Shown piece by piece: positions 25,891 to 36,100 of a stretch of DNA of 64,000 nucleotides. The notes under the pieces were generated by a model that searched no databases, was not told the DNA's origin, and saw only the letters and a program-made list of their open reading frames with translations. Within the stretch, counting starts at the first letter, position 1. Each line of letters opens with the position of its first letter. A program made the translations under genes and the position numbers. The DNA is from Chitinophagales bacterium (GTDB taxonomy: Bacteria > Bacteroidota > Bacteroidia > Chitinophagales > JADIYW01), in the NCBI GenBank assembly GCA_020636535.1, contig JACJXT010000011.1, positions 1,240,001 to 1,304,000 of the forward strand. The letters run 5' to 3'.

Positions 25891-26877
25891 ATGAAAGCAG
25901 ATATTAAAAAAATATACGAAGCACATGTTGCTTTTGAATTAGCACAGTTTGAAGGAAAAACACTTCAAGAAAACATTAAAAATGAAGTAGAAGCTACTTG
26001 GTCTTGGTTTGAAAAAACAAAACTCAACGATATTTCTTCTGCTGATTATGTAATTAAATTTCTAGAAAGAAACTTAGAAGATAGAAAATTAACCAAACAC
26101 CAAAAAGAATATTTGGTTGATTTAGGCATTGCTATTAGAGATTTAGCTGCGAAAAGTAAACATACTCTAAGTGATTTTATTGCAGAAGATACTTACCATG
26201 ATATTGCAGATTTTATTATAGACCAAAAAGAAAGTAGAGATGAGATTATAAGTAGGATAGTGAAAAATCCTTTTTATGGAGAAATGTTAGCAGATAACCT
26301 ATATGATGGGATTAAATCTTTTATGGAGCAAAGTAGTCCAACAAATGAAACTGTTGGTGGTTCTATTTTTAATTTAGGAAAAAGTTTAGTAGGTGCAGCA
26401 CTTTCTGGTGTTTCAGATACTATCGATAAAAATATTAAAAAGTTTATTGCAACCAACTTGTCTAAATCAATTGCTCAAAGTGAAGAAAATTTAAAAGATA
26501 GATTGAGTGATGCAAAACTCAAATTATTAGCTAAAAATATATGGAATAAATTAGAAGACATCAAAGTAAAAGAATTAGCTAAAAAAGTAAAAGACAAACA
26601 TGTAGAGAAAATTGTTGAAGGTGGCGAAAAAGTAGCTAAAGATTTAATTGCAGCAGAAGCAGTGAAAGAATTGACCGAGTTCATTATTAATCATTTCTTT
26701 GAATTTGATGGAGAAAAAACCATTGCTGATATTTTAAATGATAATGCTATTACTAAAAAAGTAATTTTAAAAGAAGCACAAGAGTCGGTTACGCCAATTG
26801 TAACACAAATGCAAAAAGATGGCTTTTTGAAAGAAAGAATTGAAGCAAGACTAAGCAAATTTTATACTACACTTTAA
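25891..26877 (+). CDS. Helical protein, unknown function
   Basis: A 328-residue protein that I do not recognise. It is lysine- and glutamate-rich, almost entirely helical, without signal peptide or membrane segment. A short Gly/Ser-rich stretch near residues 158-180 (GGSIFNLGKSLVGAALSGV) could be an amphipathic or membrane-associating segment. It ends one base before the HSDL2-like gene, so the two are probably co-transcribed, but that gives no hint of function. Confidence 0.7.
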   Translation: MKADIKKIYEAHVAFELAQFEGKTLQENIKNEVEATWSWFEKTKLNDISSADYVIKFLERNLEDRKLTKHQKEYLVDLGIAIRDLAAKSKHTLSDFIAEDTYHDIADFIIDQKESRDEIISRIVKNPFYGEMLADNLYDGIKSFMEQSSPTNETVGGSIFNLGKSLVGAALSGVSDTIDKNIKKFIATNLSKSIAQSEENLKDRLSDAKLKLLAKNIWNKLEDIKVKELAKKVKDKHVEKIVEGGEKVAKDLIAAEAVKELTEFIINHFFEFDGEKTIADILNDNAITKKVILKEAQESVTPIVTQMQKDGFLKERIEARLSKFYTTL

Positions 26878-26878
26878 T

Positions 26879-27697
26879 ATGACAGCTTTTAAAAATAAAA
26901 CAGTTTTTATTTCTGGAGGAACAAGAGGTATTGGTCATGCTATTGGATTGAAATTAGCACAAGCAGGAGCCAATATTGTAATTGCAGCTAAAACAGTTAC
27001 ACCACATCCAAAATTACCTGGTACTATTTTTACTGCTGCCGAAGATATGACACAAGCTGGTGGCAATGGTTTGGCAATTGAATGTGATATTAGAGACGAA
27101 GCAGCTGTTGATAGTGCTATTGCTAAAACAGTAGAAACTTTTGGTAGCATAGATATATTAATTAATAATGCATCTGCTATTAATTTATCGCCAACTACAG
27201 CACTAGATATGAAACGCTACGATTTAATGCAAGATATTAATACGCGTGGTACTTTTCTATGTTCTAAAAAGTGCATACCACATTTATTAAAATCAGAAAA
27301 TCCACATATATTAATGCTATCACCACCATTAAGTAGTATTAATGAACGATGGTTTGCACCACATTTAGGTTATTCTATAGCCAAATTTGGTATGAGTTTA
27401 TGTGTATTGGGATTAGCAGGTGAGTTTAAAAATAAAATTGCAGTTAATGCATTGTGGCCAAGAACAACAATTGCGACAGCAGCAGTACAAAATTTATTAG
27501 GTGGCGATACTATGGTAAAACATTCAAGAAAACCAGAAATATTAGCAGATGCTGCATATCATATATTACAAAAAGACAAAACTATTTCAGGTAACTTTTT
27601 TATTGATGACGAAGTTTTAGCCAATGAAGGTATTACCGACCTAAGCGAATACGCAGTAGACAATACAGTAGAACTCATGCCTGATTTTTTTGTGTAA
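26879..27697 (+). CDS. SDR oxidoreductase, HSDL2-like
   Basis: A 272-residue short-chain dehydrogenase. The nucleotide-binding motif GGTRGIGHAIG begins near residue 13, NNASA lies near residue 100, and the catalytic YSIAKFGMS (Tyr and Lys in the canonical spacing) near residue 167. The sequence GEFKNKIAVNALWPRTTIAT is characteristic of hydroxysteroid dehydrogenase-like 2 proteins, here without the SCP2 lipid-binding domain. Probably acts on a lipid or acyl substrate. It is the last gene before the CRISPR array. Confidence 0.9.
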   Translation: MTAFKNKTVFISGGTRGIGHAIGLKLAQAGANIVIAAKTVTPHPKLPGTIFTAAEDMTQAGGNGLAIECDIRDEAAVDSAIAKTVETFGSIDILINNASAINLSPTTALDMKRYDLMQDINTRGTFLCSKKCIPHLLKSENPHILMLSPPLSSINERWFAPHLGYSIAKFGMSLCVLGLAGEFKNKIAVNALWPRTTIATAAVQNLLGGDTMVKHSRKPEILADAAYHILQKDKTISGNFFIDDEVLANEGITDLSEYAVDNTVELMPDFFV

Positions 27698-27769
27698 AGA
27701 TTTTGATGAGATTTGTAGTACTAGCACAGCAAACAGAAGAATACCATTAAAAATAAAAAGACAATGAAT
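27698..27769 (+). other. Left flank of the CRISPR array (leader-like segment)
   Basis: About 72 bases between the HSDL2-like gene and the array. Its last part (AAAATAAAAAGACAATGAAT) recurs with small changes inside the interrupted repeat at 27952-27976, in both cases followed directly by the last 31 bases of the repeat. It may be the array's promoter-side flank or a piece of a former array end. Confidence 0.5.
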
Positions 27770-27907
27770 AAATTGTGTTCTTTAGTATATTTGTATCAAC
27801 GTAATGTATCAGATATTACATTATCTCCACGTTGTGAATTGATTTAAAATTGTGTTCTTTAGTATATTTGTATCAACATAAATACTTTAAATGCAACAAC
27901 TCCAGGT

Positions 27908-28007
27908 GTTGTGAATTGATTTAACACGAGCGAAGCGAACTGATGAACACTTATAAAAAATAAATAGACAATGAATAAATTGTGTTCTTTAGTATATTTG
28001 TATCAAC
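27908..28007 (+). repeat. CRISPR repeat split by a 52-bp insertion
   Basis: The first 17 bases of the repeat (27908-27924) are followed by 52 foreign bases (27925-27976) and then the last 31 bases of the repeat (27977-28007). The inserted part contains ACGAGCGAAGCGAACTG and then a near copy of the array's left flank. It looks like two array starts joined together instead of a random insertion. Confidence 0.8.
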
Positions 28008-28069
28008 AGCTCACCATATAGTATTAAATCAAAGTCAGTTGTGAATTGATTTAAAATTGTGTTCTTTAG

Positions 28070-28077
28070 TATATTTG
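28070..28077 (+). promoter_or_regulatory. Repeat-embedded -7 promoter box (first undisturbed example; present in every repeat)
   Basis: Bases 33-40 of the repeat read TATATTTG, a match to the Bacteroidota -7 consensus TAnnTTTG, seven bases before the spacer. Upstream, TTG at repeat positions 9-11 is at a suitable distance (21 bases) for a weak -33 element. Transcription would start at about the first spacer base. This recalls the repeat-borne promoters known from the type II-C array of Neisseria meningitidis. Only one copy is listed here. Confidence 0.55.
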
Positions 28078-31000
28078 TATCAACAAATAGTTTAAAATGA
28101 TTAATTTATGAAATGTTGTGAATTGATTTAAAATTGTGTTCTTTAGTATATTTGTATCAACAAATAGTTTAAAATGATTAATTTATGAAATGTTGTGAAT
28201 TGATTTAAAATTGTGTTCTTTAGTATATTTGTATCAACAAGTGCAAAACTCAGTGTTAGTGCCTTGATGTTGTGAATTGATTTAAAATTGTGTTCTTTAG
28301 TATATTTGTATCAACTCTGCTTCACCATTACCTCCAGTATAAGTTGTTGTGAATTGATTTAAAATTGTGTTCTTTAGTATATTTGTATCAACTAGATGAC
28401 GGTGTGCTATACCAAGAAAACGGTTGTGAATTGATTTAAAATTGTGTTCTTTAGTATATTTGTATCAACTAGATGACGGTGTGCCATACCAAGAAAACGG
28501 TTGTGAATTGATTTAAAATTGTGTTCTTTAGTATATTTGTATCAACCGAAAGAGCAGGTTATAGCAATAGGCATATGTTGTGAATTGATTTAAAATTGTG
28601 TTCTTTAGTATATTTGTATCAACAAATTGCATTTGTTGCATTTGCTGTAATTGGTTGTGAATTGATTTAAAATTGTGTTCTTTAGTATATTTGTATCAAC
28701 CTATTAGTAATTTCTATCATGGTGCCAATAGTTGTGAATTGATTTAAAATTGTGTTCTTTAGTATATTTGTATCAACACCTACCATGCGTTCAAATAAAG
28801 AGAAGTTGTTGTGAATTGATTTAAAATTGTGTTCTTTAGTATATTTGTATCAACCAGAAATAGTAGATATTTCACTATTAAAAGGTTGTGAATTGATTTA
28901 AAATTGTGTTCTTTAGTATATTTGTATCAACCTCCTCACATTCAACCAATTACTTATGTCTGTTGTGAATTGATTTAAAATTGTGTTCTTTAGTATATTT
29001 GTATCAACACTGTTGTTCTAATTGAATCCTTTGAAGTTGTTGTGAATTGATTTAAAATTGTGTTCTTTAGTATATTTGTATCAACAAGAAAATAGTGAAT
29101 TTAAAACTGTAATGTGTTGTGAATTGATTTAAAATTGTGTTCTTTAGTATATTTGTATCAACTCCAAGTTTTAATTTGATGTATATTCATCTGTTGTGAA
29201 TTGATTTAAAATTGTGTTCTTTAGTATATTTGTATCAACAACAAAAATTATTAGGTTCTTGGGAAGATGGTTGTGAATTGATTTAAAATTGTGTTCTTTA
29301 GTATATTTGTATCAACGAAAGAGTTTGAAGTACCAAAAGTTACTAAGTTGTGAATTGATTTAAAATTGTGTTCTTTAGTATATTTGTATCAACCTTTACA
29401 TAAGATTTGGCATTGCCTTGAATGTTGTGAATTGATTTAAAATTGTGTTCTTTAGTATATTTGTATCAACAATCACGATGTCCTTGAATTTTCGCATTTG
29501 GTTGTGAATTGATTTAAAATTGTGTTCTTTAGTATATTTGTATCAACTGTAAAAATATCGCAATTTAACTCCTTTAGGTTGTGAATTGATTTAAAATTGT
29601 GTTCTTTAGTATATTTGTATCAACATTTTTTCAAAAACTTTCTTAGTAATGCTGGTTGTGAATTGATTTAAAATTGTGTTCTTTAGTATATTTGTATCAA
29701 CATAACAATAAAAATTTTAACAATGGGAAATGTTGTGAATTGATTTAAAATTGTGTTCTTTAGTATATTTGTATCAACAACTTTTCTTAATTCTGCAACA
29801 CTTGTAAGGTTGTGAATTGATTTAAAATTGTGTTCTTTAGTATATTTGTATCAACCCAGAACTTTTAAACACTTAAATTATGAGTGTTGTGAATTGATTT
29901 AAAATTGTGTTCTTTAGTATATTTGTATCAACAAAACTTTCCTCCAATATCATCGCCATATTGTTGTGAATTGATTTAAAATTGTGTTCTTTAGTATATT
30001 TGTATCAACATTTTAGCAGAATACCTAATAGAATGTATAGTTGTGAATTGATTTAAAATTGTGTTCTTTAGTATATTTGTATCAACATAATCAAAGAAAT
30101 AAAAAATAAAAATCATGTTGTGAATTGATTTAAAATTGTGTTCTTTAGTATATTTGTATCAACAAGAAAAAAAGCTTTATAACGTCTTCTATGTTGTGAA
30201 TTGATTTAAAATTGTGTTCTTTAGTATATTTGTATCAACATTATTGTATAATTAATTACAGTGGAAATGTTGTGAATTGATTTAAAATTGTGTTCTTTAG
30301 TATATTTGTATCAACGGTACTAAAGTTTTTAATTCAAGATTTTCAGTTGTGAATTGATTTAAAATTGTGTTCTTTAGTATATTTGTATCAACTATTTTGG
30401 GCAGATTATGAACTTGAAGGTAGTTGTGAATTGATTTAAAATTGTGTTCTTTAGTATATTTGTATCAACTAATGAAAACCCAAATACATAAAGCGACCAG
30501 TTGTGAATTGATTTAAAATTGTGTTCTTTAGTATATTTGTATCAACCGCCTTGTAAAACTCCCAAAGTGCTTTTTAGTTGTGAATTGATTTAAAATTGTG
30601 TTCTTTAGTATATTTGTATCAACGGTATTAGTGGGTTATCCGTTTCGCTCCCCGTTGTGAATTGATTTAAAATTGTGTTCTTTAGTATATTTGTATCAAC
30701 ACGACGGAGACCCTTACCTAATATCCGTTAGTTGTGAATTGATTTAAAATTGTGTTCTTTAGTATATTTGTATCAACGTAATTTTATACTCCACGAACTC
30801 GCAACGGGTTGTGAATTGATTTAAAATTGTGTTCTTTAGTATATTTGTATCAACACACGATAGAAAAGGGTTATTTATCGGGGGGTTGTGAATTGATTTA
30901 AAATTGTGTTCTTTAGTATATTTGTATCAACCAAGACGAAGCAGAATATATCTATCACGGTGTTGTGAATTGATTTAAAATTGTGTTCTTTAGTATATTT

Positions 31001-31433
31001 GTATCAACAATTATAGGTAGATATGCTTTTTATTCTTGGTTGTGAATTGATTTAAAATTGTGTTCTTTAGTATATTTGTATCAACAATGAGTTTTTAGAC
31101 AAACAAGCATATTTAGTTGTGAATTGATTTAAAATTGTGTTCTTTAGTATATTTGTATCAACAAGTGGAGCAGGATCAGCGTATGTTTATGCGTTGTGAA
31201 TTGATTTAAAATTGTGTTCTTTAGTATATTTGTATCAACTTGTTAGCCGTCCAGATAAATCAGATTTTAGTTGTGAATTGATTTAAAATTGTGTTCTTTA
31301 GTATATTTGTATCAACCATTTGAATATACTTCACCAATTGTTGACAGTTGTGAATTGATTTAAAATTGTGTTCTTTAGTATATTTGTATCAACGCAAATC
31401 GCTAAGATGCTTATATACATTGAGTTTTAACTG

Positions 31434-31444
31434 GTTGATACAAC
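31434..31444 (-). repeat. Inverted partial repeat beyond the last CRISPR repeat
   Basis: GTTGATACAAC is the reverse complement of the repeat's last bases (TTTGTATCAAC) with one mismatch. It lies 40 bases after the final repeat and could fold back on it. Confidence 0.5.
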
Positions 31445-31446
31445 TA

Positions 31447-31495
31447 AAAAAATGCCACTTTACACTGCAAAATGTAGTAATAGGTGGCATTTTTT
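31447..31495. terminator. Bidirectional terminator between the array and cas2
   Basis: AAAAAATGCCAC pairs with GTGGCATTTTTT over 12 bp around a 25-base loop that can itself form a short stem. A-rich on one side and T-rich on the other, it can end both the rightward array transcript and the leftward cas transcript. Confidence 0.75.
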
Positions 31496-31507
31496 CTTTT
31501 CTAACAC

Positions 31508-31837
31508 CTAAAATAACTCTAATTGCTGTGGTACTTTTGGCTTTTCTACTTCTTTTTTTCCGTAGTAAATTTCCATACTGCTAAACTGTTTGTCGGTAAT
31601 GGTTAAAATACCAATATGTCCGTTTGGTGGCAAGTTCATCTTTACTCTATTAATATGCACTACTGCATTTTCTCTACTAGAACAATGTCGTATATAAGCA
31701 GAGAATTGAAACATACCAAAACCATCTGTTGTTAGTTGTTTTCTGAATTTGGTATATCTTTTTCTGTCCAACTTGGTTTCAGTTGGCAAGTCAAATAAAA
31801 CGATTACCCACATAATTTGATAAGCATTATAATACAT
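31508..31837 (-). CDS. cas2: CRISPR-associated endonuclease Cas2
   Basis: A 109-residue protein with the ferredoxin-like Cas2 fold. The first strand MWVIVLFDLPTET holds the conserved Asp (residue 17), followed by RYTKFRKQLTTDGFGMFQFSAYIR, typical of type II Cas2. It forms the Cas1-Cas2 integrase core that inserts new spacers. A start at Met9 is also possible. Unusually, 377 bp separate it from cas1, including a terminator-like hairpin, so it may have its own promoter. The gene ends about 115 bp from the array. Confidence 0.95.
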   Translation of the reverse strand: MYYNAYQIMWVIVLFDLPTETKLDRKRYTKFRKQLTTDGFGMFQFSAYIRHCSSRENAVVHINRVKMNLPPNGHIGILTITDKQFSSMEIYYGKKEVEKPKVPQQLELF

Positions 31838-31996
31838 TAAACAATAATTTAATTGCAGTTTAAGTATAATTTCTTAAAATGTCAATAGGTATTATCTCTT
31901 GTTTTAGATTTTTTTAAAAAATAATAGTAATTGATAAAACTAAATTATACATTATACTAAGGTGATATCGAAAATAGACTAACATTATATATAGCT

Positions 31997-32066
31997 CCAT
32001 TCTGAATTTATTCCGAATTTCGGAACAGAATCTACTAAAAACAGATTCCGAAACAAGTTTGGAAAA
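31997..32066. repeat. Compound palindromic repeat, copy 1
   Basis: Two adjacent hairpins: ATTCTG...CAGAAT enclosing TTCCGAA-T-TTCGGAA, then ATTCCGAAACAAGTTTGGAA. A related copy occurs in reverse orientation at 40096-40155, sharing CATTCTGAATTTATT and GATTCCGAAACAAGTT. Confidence 0.6.
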
Positions 32067-32104
32067 TAGGTTTGCTTTATAAATTACTTTACCCAAGAAA
32101 AATC

Positions 32105-32161
32105 AAGAAAAAATGATCGCTCTATGCTACACGGCTACGCTTAGCCGCCGCATTTTTTCTT
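32105..32161 (-). terminator. Terminator-like hairpin downstream of cas1
   Basis: AAGAAAAAATG and CATTTTTTCTT form an 11-bp outer stem; inside lies a second GC-rich stem, CGGCTA / TAGCCG. On the minus strand the hairpin ends in CATTTTTTCTTGATTTTT, the T-rich tail of an intrinsic terminator. It would stop the cas9-cas1 message before cas2. Confidence 0.6.
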
Positions 32162-32214
32162 CCTACGCTTCTATAGCTAATGATGTTAAATTATTTATAT
32201 ATAATAGTATGTAA

Positions 32215-33108
32215 CTATAATAAGTTTGGATAGATAATTTTTTTAGTACTTCCTTCAAAACATTGTGCTAATGATGCTGTGGTTCTTTGTAAACCAACCA
32301 TGAGTGGACTTTTTTTATTGTCAATTATAATATCTAATGCTGGAATTTGTAGTAATTGTGCTTTCATTGAGGTAGTGAGTTCTTGTTCTTCTGGATATAA
32401 GTATAATAATTCTTTTACTAATTTATCTACAAAAGGTCGGTATGGTTCCATAATATCATCTGCTAAACAATAAGCATTGTATTTGTTGCTGTGAAATATT
32501 CCGAGTGTAGGTAATAAACCTGATGCTACCAAACCTCTTGCTACTGTTGCTCTTAAAATGGCATATCCATAGTTTAAAAAGTTGTTTGGATAGTCGCCAA
32601 ATCGGTGTCTATAAAAGAATTCGTCTTCTTCGTTAAATAAATGCTTCCAATAATATTTGGCTGCTTTGGCTTCTTCGTTACTACTATCTCCACTTAGTAC
32701 ATTTTTGCTATACGCTATTAATTTTTGATTGGGAAGTTGATAAAGTGCTAATAGTGTAGCTTGATTTTTAATTTTTGCAATGACTGTTTGTTGCCACAAT
32801 TGTTTTTTTAGTGGAATAGATGCTTCTATTTGATGATTGAATTTTTCGCTTTGTTGTGTGTGTCCATCTAAGTTGAGTTGTAAGCCAATTGGATGATGTT
32901 TGTCGTTACAAGTAATTAGTGCTACATTATTTTCTAGTAGCTTGTGTAGCACTGCATGAGTAATGGTGATTTGAAAGTTATCTAAAACTAAAACGCCTAT
33001 ATCTTCTATTGGAACTGAGTTTTCAGCATCGTCTTTTTTAATGATGAGTTGTTGCTCTTTTACACTAATGTAAGCTTTATTGCCTAGATATATGGTTCGT
33101 TTTATCAT
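32215..33108 (-). CDS. cas1: CRISPR-associated endonuclease Cas1
   Basis: A 297-residue Cas1 of the type II (NMENI) kind. The N-terminal beta domain starts RTIYLGNKAYISVKEQQL. The catalytic metal ligands are Glu146 (EEAKAAKYYW), His206 (GIFHSNKYNAY) and Asp218 (LADDIMEPYRP). Together with Cas2 it integrates new spacers. Normal length. It begins 35 bases downstream of the cas9 stop on the same strand, so it is probably in the same message as cas9. Confidence 0.97.
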   Translation of the reverse strand: MIKRTIYLGNKAYISVKEQQLIIKKDDAENSVPIEDIGVLVLDNFQITITHAVLHKLLENNVALITCNDKHHPIGLQLNLDGHTQQSEKFNHQIEASIPLKKQLWQQTVIAKIKNQATLLALYQLPNQKLIAYSKNVLSGDSSNEEAKAAKYYWKHLFNEEDEFFYRHRFGDYPNNFLNYGYAILRATVARGLVASGLLPTLGIFHSNKYNAYCLADDIMEPYRPFVDKLVKELLYLYPEEQELTTSMKAQLLQIPALDIIIDNKKSPLMVGLQRTTASLAQCFEGSTKKIIYPNLL

Positions 33109-33143
33109 TTAGTTTTGTTTTTAAACTTTGTCAAAATTGGATG

Positions 33144-36100
33144 CTAGTATTCTCCAATTTGTATAATTTTTCCAAGATGATTTGTTCTTATTTTAATTAT
33201 ATTTTCTAATCCATTTAATCCACATCTAATCCATGTGATGTTTTTTAATGTATTATTATTTTCTACAGTTGTTTCTAAATGATGTCTGAAAAAATAATCC
33301 TTAATCGTAAATTTTTGCACTCTAAATAAGTGTTTACTTATTATTGCATTGTTTTTTTCGTCCATTAAATCAATTTCATGTGGATTAAAATCATCTGATG
33401 GAAATACAAACATTTCATTTTGTTTCATTGTAAATAAAAACTGCCAACCTATATCTTTGTTATATGTTTTATCTATAATTGGTAATTTTTGATTGGCTCT
33501 TTCTACAGCTTCAAAAAAAGAAATTACAGTTTCTTGTAAGTTTCCATCTGCATCTTTATAAATAGCTACATGATGGTTATTGCCTGTGCTTATAAAATCG
33601 TTTGGTATTGGTTGGTTATTATCATCAAGTAATAAATTTCCTTTATGATCTTTTTTATGATGTAAAGGCAATGCATTACTTATTCCTGAAATGGTTACTC
33701 TTTTAATTTGTATGTCTTTCTCTTTATTTAACCATATTGGATTATTTTCTAGATCTGCGAATGCTTTATCTGCTTTGCCATTAAACTCATCTAATCTTTT
33801 TTGTAGTATTTTTCTTATTTTTCCATCTACCACTTTTTCTATTTTTAAATCTTTGTTGATGTCTTTTCGTATAGTATAATTATCTTCTAAGTATTTTAGC
33901 TTTATAGTTTCTGGAAGCACTTTTTCTTTTTTATCATCAATGTAAATTGGATTTTTGCTCAGTGCATTTTTTCCTGTAAATGCTTTTTTGGCATCGTTAT
34001 TATTTTCTTCTAATCTTTTTAATAATAAATTTTTGTATGTTTTATTACATGCTTTATTTATTTTATCTATATCAAAACTTGCATTTATTTTTTCTTCTTT
34101 TATAACTATTTTTTTACTTAATGCGTATACAGTTTCTTTATGTAACTGACCTCTTGGCGTTAATTGAGTTTTTTTATTAAATGCATACTTGCCTTTCTTT
34201 TTTGATTTGTTGATATTTCTTGTTACGACTTTGTTTTTTGCTTTAAATGATATTAATATACTTTCTATATGTTCTTTTGCTTCTTCTCTAAATTTTTCCA
34301 TTGGTGGAATAAATAGTCGTTTATGGTTTCCGTTACTATCTATTAGTCTTTTTGTAATTTTATTTCTAATAGCAAATAATGGTTTGCTTTCTTCGTTAGC
34401 TGCATTTAAGTTGTTTATATATTGTATATGATTATGTGTTGTAAAGGCAACTGTTAGTGCATCCATTGCATGATGACGATGATCATTTCTTTTTGTCCAA
34501 TCGGTAATCACTTCTTTTTGTTGATTGTCTTTGGTTTCAATAATATTAGTTAAGCCAACTGCTTTATATTTTGGTAAGTTTAATTCTTTCATTATATTAA
34601 TTAAATCCCAATCTTCTCTTAATTTATCTGTAATTTTACCTGTAGTACTTACTACGGTTTTGCTTACTGTATTTAATAATTCTTTTGCTTTTTTTGCAAT
34701 GTATTGTGTATCTCTTAAATCTCTATTTATAAAATCTGATGGAATTTCTGTTTCTGTCATTAATAGTTTATTATACTTTGCTTTAGAAATTACCTTTTTT
34801 TCTAAGAGCATTTTTAAAGTGTTTTTAAATTTTTCTACATTCTCTGGCAATACTCTAGTAATGTAATCGATAGCTGTTTGGTCTTTTTTATCTAAGTTGT
34901 TTTGTCTGAAAGCTAGTGTTTTGTTCGAAAAAGAATCGTCAAATAATTTTGCTTTTGGGATGATGTGTTCTATATCTATTTTTTTAGAAAATAAATCTTC
35001 TGCATTAATTTTAGTATCTGTATATAAATCTTTATAACCATTAGTTGCTAATTCTTCATATAATTTGTATCTTATTATATCATTTTTTGTAGGATTTTTT
35101 ATATTGTATGGATTACTTTTTAGTATCTTTATTATTTCTTGATGTTTAATATTTGCTTCATTAATGTATGCTGTAAGTTCTTCTCTTTCTTTCGCAGAAC
35201 TTTTTAGTTCTCGTGCTAATTCTATTCTAATTTCATCTGGATTTCCATAGTTTTCTATTACTTCATTTACCAAATTGATCATTTGGTTTAATATTTTTTC
35301 TACTACTGGATTTCTTAAACTGTTTTTCTTTAATAAGGGAATAGATGATTGAATTGCTTTGTTTTCAATATCCTCTTTTGTTTTTGAATTAGAATGATTA
35401 TATCCAACTAATTCACATGCTTCAGAATATTCGTATCCTTCTTTTAATTTAGGTAAAATTTTATTAATAGCTTTATAAGATAAACTTCCATAATCATCTG
35501 AAAAATTAATGCTACAAAATAGATTAGTATATTGAATAGGAATGCCAAATTTAGTGTGAAGATTTTTCTTAAGTGCTACATCTGTATCTCCATAAATTAA
35601 TTTATCTGCTGCTGAAATTTTATCATCATCTTGAGCTGAATACAATAAATGCCAGAATTGATAACTTGCTTGTTTGGTATCTGCTTCACTATCAAAAAAT
35701 AAAATTTCTGGTTTAATACCTATGGTTGGCAAAATAGCTTTTAGTTCTTCATTTATTTCATCTGCTGATTTTTTATTCCAATCAAAACCATAACCTTCGT
35801 TTTCTACAATTACTTGAAAAACATTATAAAAAGATTTATTGGTGTTATTACCTTCTATTCCTTTTTTATAATTAGTTTCAAATTCTTTTGTATTAATATT
35901 TAAAAGTTTCAATACTTCTGCTTCGCTGAGTTTGCCTCGTAAATTTAATTCTTTAAATAATGTTTCTTTGTCTTCTTCACTCAATACATATTTTGTTTTT
36001 TCTGTTTTGTGTTTTATTATTACATTGTTTAGTATTTGCCATATTTTAAATTCTTGAAAAATAGGAGAGGACTTTGGAATTACTTTACTACCAACTATAA

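Larger units (their letters stand above)
27770..31393 (+). CRISPR. Type II-C CRISPR array, 46 spacers
   Basis: The repeat is 47 nt, beginning GTTGTGAATTGATTTAAAAT and ending AGTATATTTGTATCAAC. I count 45 full-length copies (27831-27877, then 28038-28084 onwards to 31347-31393), one interrupted copy (27908-28007) and one truncated copy at the left (27770-27800, last 31 bases). Spacers are 30 nt except two of 29 nt (30164-30192 and 30240-30268). All full repeats look identical. The GTTGTG end pairs with the tracrRNA anti-repeat, so crRNAs read on the + strand, towards cas2. Spacers 4 and 5 are identical and spacers 8 and 9 differ by one base. Confidence 0.98.
31838..32214. other. 377-bp gap between cas1 and cas2, no gene
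   Basis: I see no plausible gene; a 60-codon minus-strand frame at 31914-32096 has no family resemblance. The stretch holds a compound palindrome (31997-32066) and a terminator-like hairpin (32105-32161), both described separately. Closely packed cas1-cas2 genes are the rule, so this gap probably results from insertion of a small repeat element. Confidence 0.6.

Noticed and set aside
31366..31584. 72-codon frame running from the last CRISPR repeat into the cas2 end
   Set aside because: It lies over the repeat, the terminator and antisense cas2; no protein family.
31914..32096. 60-codon minus-strand frame between cas1 and cas2, considered as a small cas accessory gene
   Set aside because: It runs through the palindromic element and shows no domain-like composition.
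33691..34866. Several + strand frames opposite cas9, considered as anti-CRISPR-like genes
   Set aside because: Their Phe/Leu/Ser-rich composition is that expected from the antisense of an AT-rich, Lys/Asn-rich gene, and none has a plausible start context.
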